From positions 24,167-88,166 of the forward strand of contig MKTX01000012.1 of assembly GCA_001898465.1 (NCBI GenBank): a DNA stretch of 64,000 nucleotides. Direction: 5' to 3'. Made by a program: the position numbers and the translations under genes. How positions within the stretch are numbered: the first letter of the stretch is position 1; each line of letters opens with the position of its first letter. Positions 63,061-64,000 of the stretch are shown piece by piece. The notes beneath the pieces were generated by a model. That model did not search any database. It was not told the origin of the DNA and saw only the letters and a list, made by a program, of their open reading frames with translations. The stretch is from Sphingobacteriales bacterium 39-19. GTDB taxonomy: Bacteria; Bacteroidota; Bacteroidia; Chitinophagales; Chitinophagaceae.

Positions 63061-64000
63061 TGAAAAAGTGTATTTTACTGCTTTTGGCTTTTGGCATATT
63101 CAATAGTGCATTTAGCCAAACCGATAATAAAAAACCCGGAACCATTGGAATTCATTTTGTTTTAAATGATTTTCAAACTGCTGCCGACATCCGGTCCAGC
63201 AGCATTACCAATGTTATTAATGACAAACAATGGTTTAAAACTTCCCGTATGGCTCCCGGTATTGCAGTGAGTTATATGAAAGGGATGATGCAAAATCTTG
63301 ACCTGGCTGCCACTTTATCGGGTAGTTTTGTAAAATACCCTTATCCCGACAGGCCAAAATCTACCAGCGACGAAGTGCTTTTTGAAGCTGCAGCAACTGC
63401 AAACCTGAAATTGCTTTCGGATAAATACCTGTTAAATCCTTTTTTAACCGGTGGTGTAGGTGCATCTAAATATAGTGTGCATTTTGGTGCATTTACTTTA
63501 TTAGGTGTAGGGTTACAAATAAAACCTGCCGATAATTTCTTTATTTTCCTAAATTCTCAATACCGCATGCCGGCTAGTAGCGATGTGGCTTATCATTTTT
63601 ATAATAGTTTTGGCGTGGCTAAATCATTTCCTAAAGCCAAGCCGGTGGTTGTAGAAGCGCCCGTGGTTCCCGTTGTTTCCGATCGGGATGGCGATGCTGT
63701 TCCTGATGCAGATGATAAATGCCCCGATACGCCGGGATTGGCATCTTTACAAGGTTGCCCCGATCGGGATGGTGATGGTATTGCTGATGCTGATGATAAA
63801 TGCCCCGATGAAGCCGGCCTTGCTAAATATGGCGGCTGCCCTATTCCTGATACAGATGGGGATGGTATAAACGATGAAATGGATAAATGCCCTACTGTAA
63901 AAGGGGTTGCCCGTTACCAGGGTTGCCCGGTACCCGATACCGATGGAGATGGCGTAAATGATGAAGAAGATAAATGCCCCACTCGTCCCGGCCCGGCAAG
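63061..64000 (+). CDS. OmpA-like outer-membrane protein with TSP3 repeats (3' end beyond the window)
   Basis: The frame is open from ATG 63061 to the window end: 313 complete codons. Signal peptide [20 protein letters not shown]. An 8-strand-barrel-like N-domain (about 25-195) has [15 protein letters not shown]. Acidic calcium-binding thrombospondin type-3 repeats begin near residue 205: [62 protein letters not shown]. In this family the repeats usually precede a peptidoglycan-binding OmpA C-domain, which would lie beyond 64000. Confidence 0.85.

Noticed and set aside
63673..63870. Open frame within the TSP3-repeat region in a different phase.
   Set aside because: It is a shadow of the repeated Asp-rich coding sequence of the OmpA-like gene, which is open across the whole stretch.

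Overview
The window is a stretch of aerobic Bacteroidota chromosome, most likely Chitinophagaceae or a close relative. This rests on three kinds of evidence. Type IX secretion (T9SS) genes are present: PorW/SprE, PorP/SprF, and cargo with type A and type B sorting domains. Promoters have the Bacteroidota form TAnnTTTG, starts are A-rich without Shine-Dalgarno sequences, and the DNA is AT-rich with many CCGG-type words. The proteins themselves also look like that group. I see no mobile element, prophage, CRISPR array or rRNA; genes are dense and mostly housekeeping.

Layout. 1-4030: a partial gene, a giant T9SS-secreted surface protein and a small secreted protein. 4260-7930: thioesterase, proline dehydrogenase, a PdeM-like phosphoesterase and two envelope proteins. 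7975-9800: DUF177-rpmF-plsX operon. 9913-15990: a DUF3810 protease-like protein, a class A beta-lactamase-like hydrolase, dcd, a phosphopantetheinyl transferase, a DUF2130 nuclease-like protein and a glycosyltransferase. 16142-18596: tRNA-Gly, two tRNA-Leu, an SRAP protein and a histidine kinase. 18625-26318: SprT-like protein, four-helix membrane protein, bactofilin, an M23-like stub, PorW/SprE and PBP1A. 26326-32906: YggS, acyl-CoA dehydrogenase, a TonB receptor, a lipoprotein and MnmA. 33067-35605: divergent oxyR-katA with a visible OxyR operator.

36278-47512 is the most distinctive region. It is a near-contiguous plus-strand purine catabolic run: xanthine dehydrogenase (two subunits), allantoinase, allantoicase, a membrane PuuD-type urate oxidase with its own cytochrome c, a fused OHCU decarboxylase/HIU hydrolase, a CitE-like protein of unknown function, and XdhC. 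A guanine deaminase gene converges on its end. Together these can take guanine through xanthine, urate and allantoin to ureidoglycolate. No ureidoglycolate lyase is visible, and the CitE-like protein is the obvious orphan in that position.

47676-58676: a LuxR-type two-component system, a PorP/SprF gene immediately downstream of a giant type B T9SS cargo gene, and a divergent second giant type B protein with PKD domains. 58735-64000: a tiny membrane protein, LpxB, a D-Ala-D-Ala dipeptidase, an L,D-transpeptidase lipoprotein, an RlpA-like protein and a truncated OmpA/TSP3-repeat protein running off the end.

Several starts were moved from the longest open frame to an internal ATG where a promoter box, signal peptide or family N-terminus made that better; this is stated in each entry.
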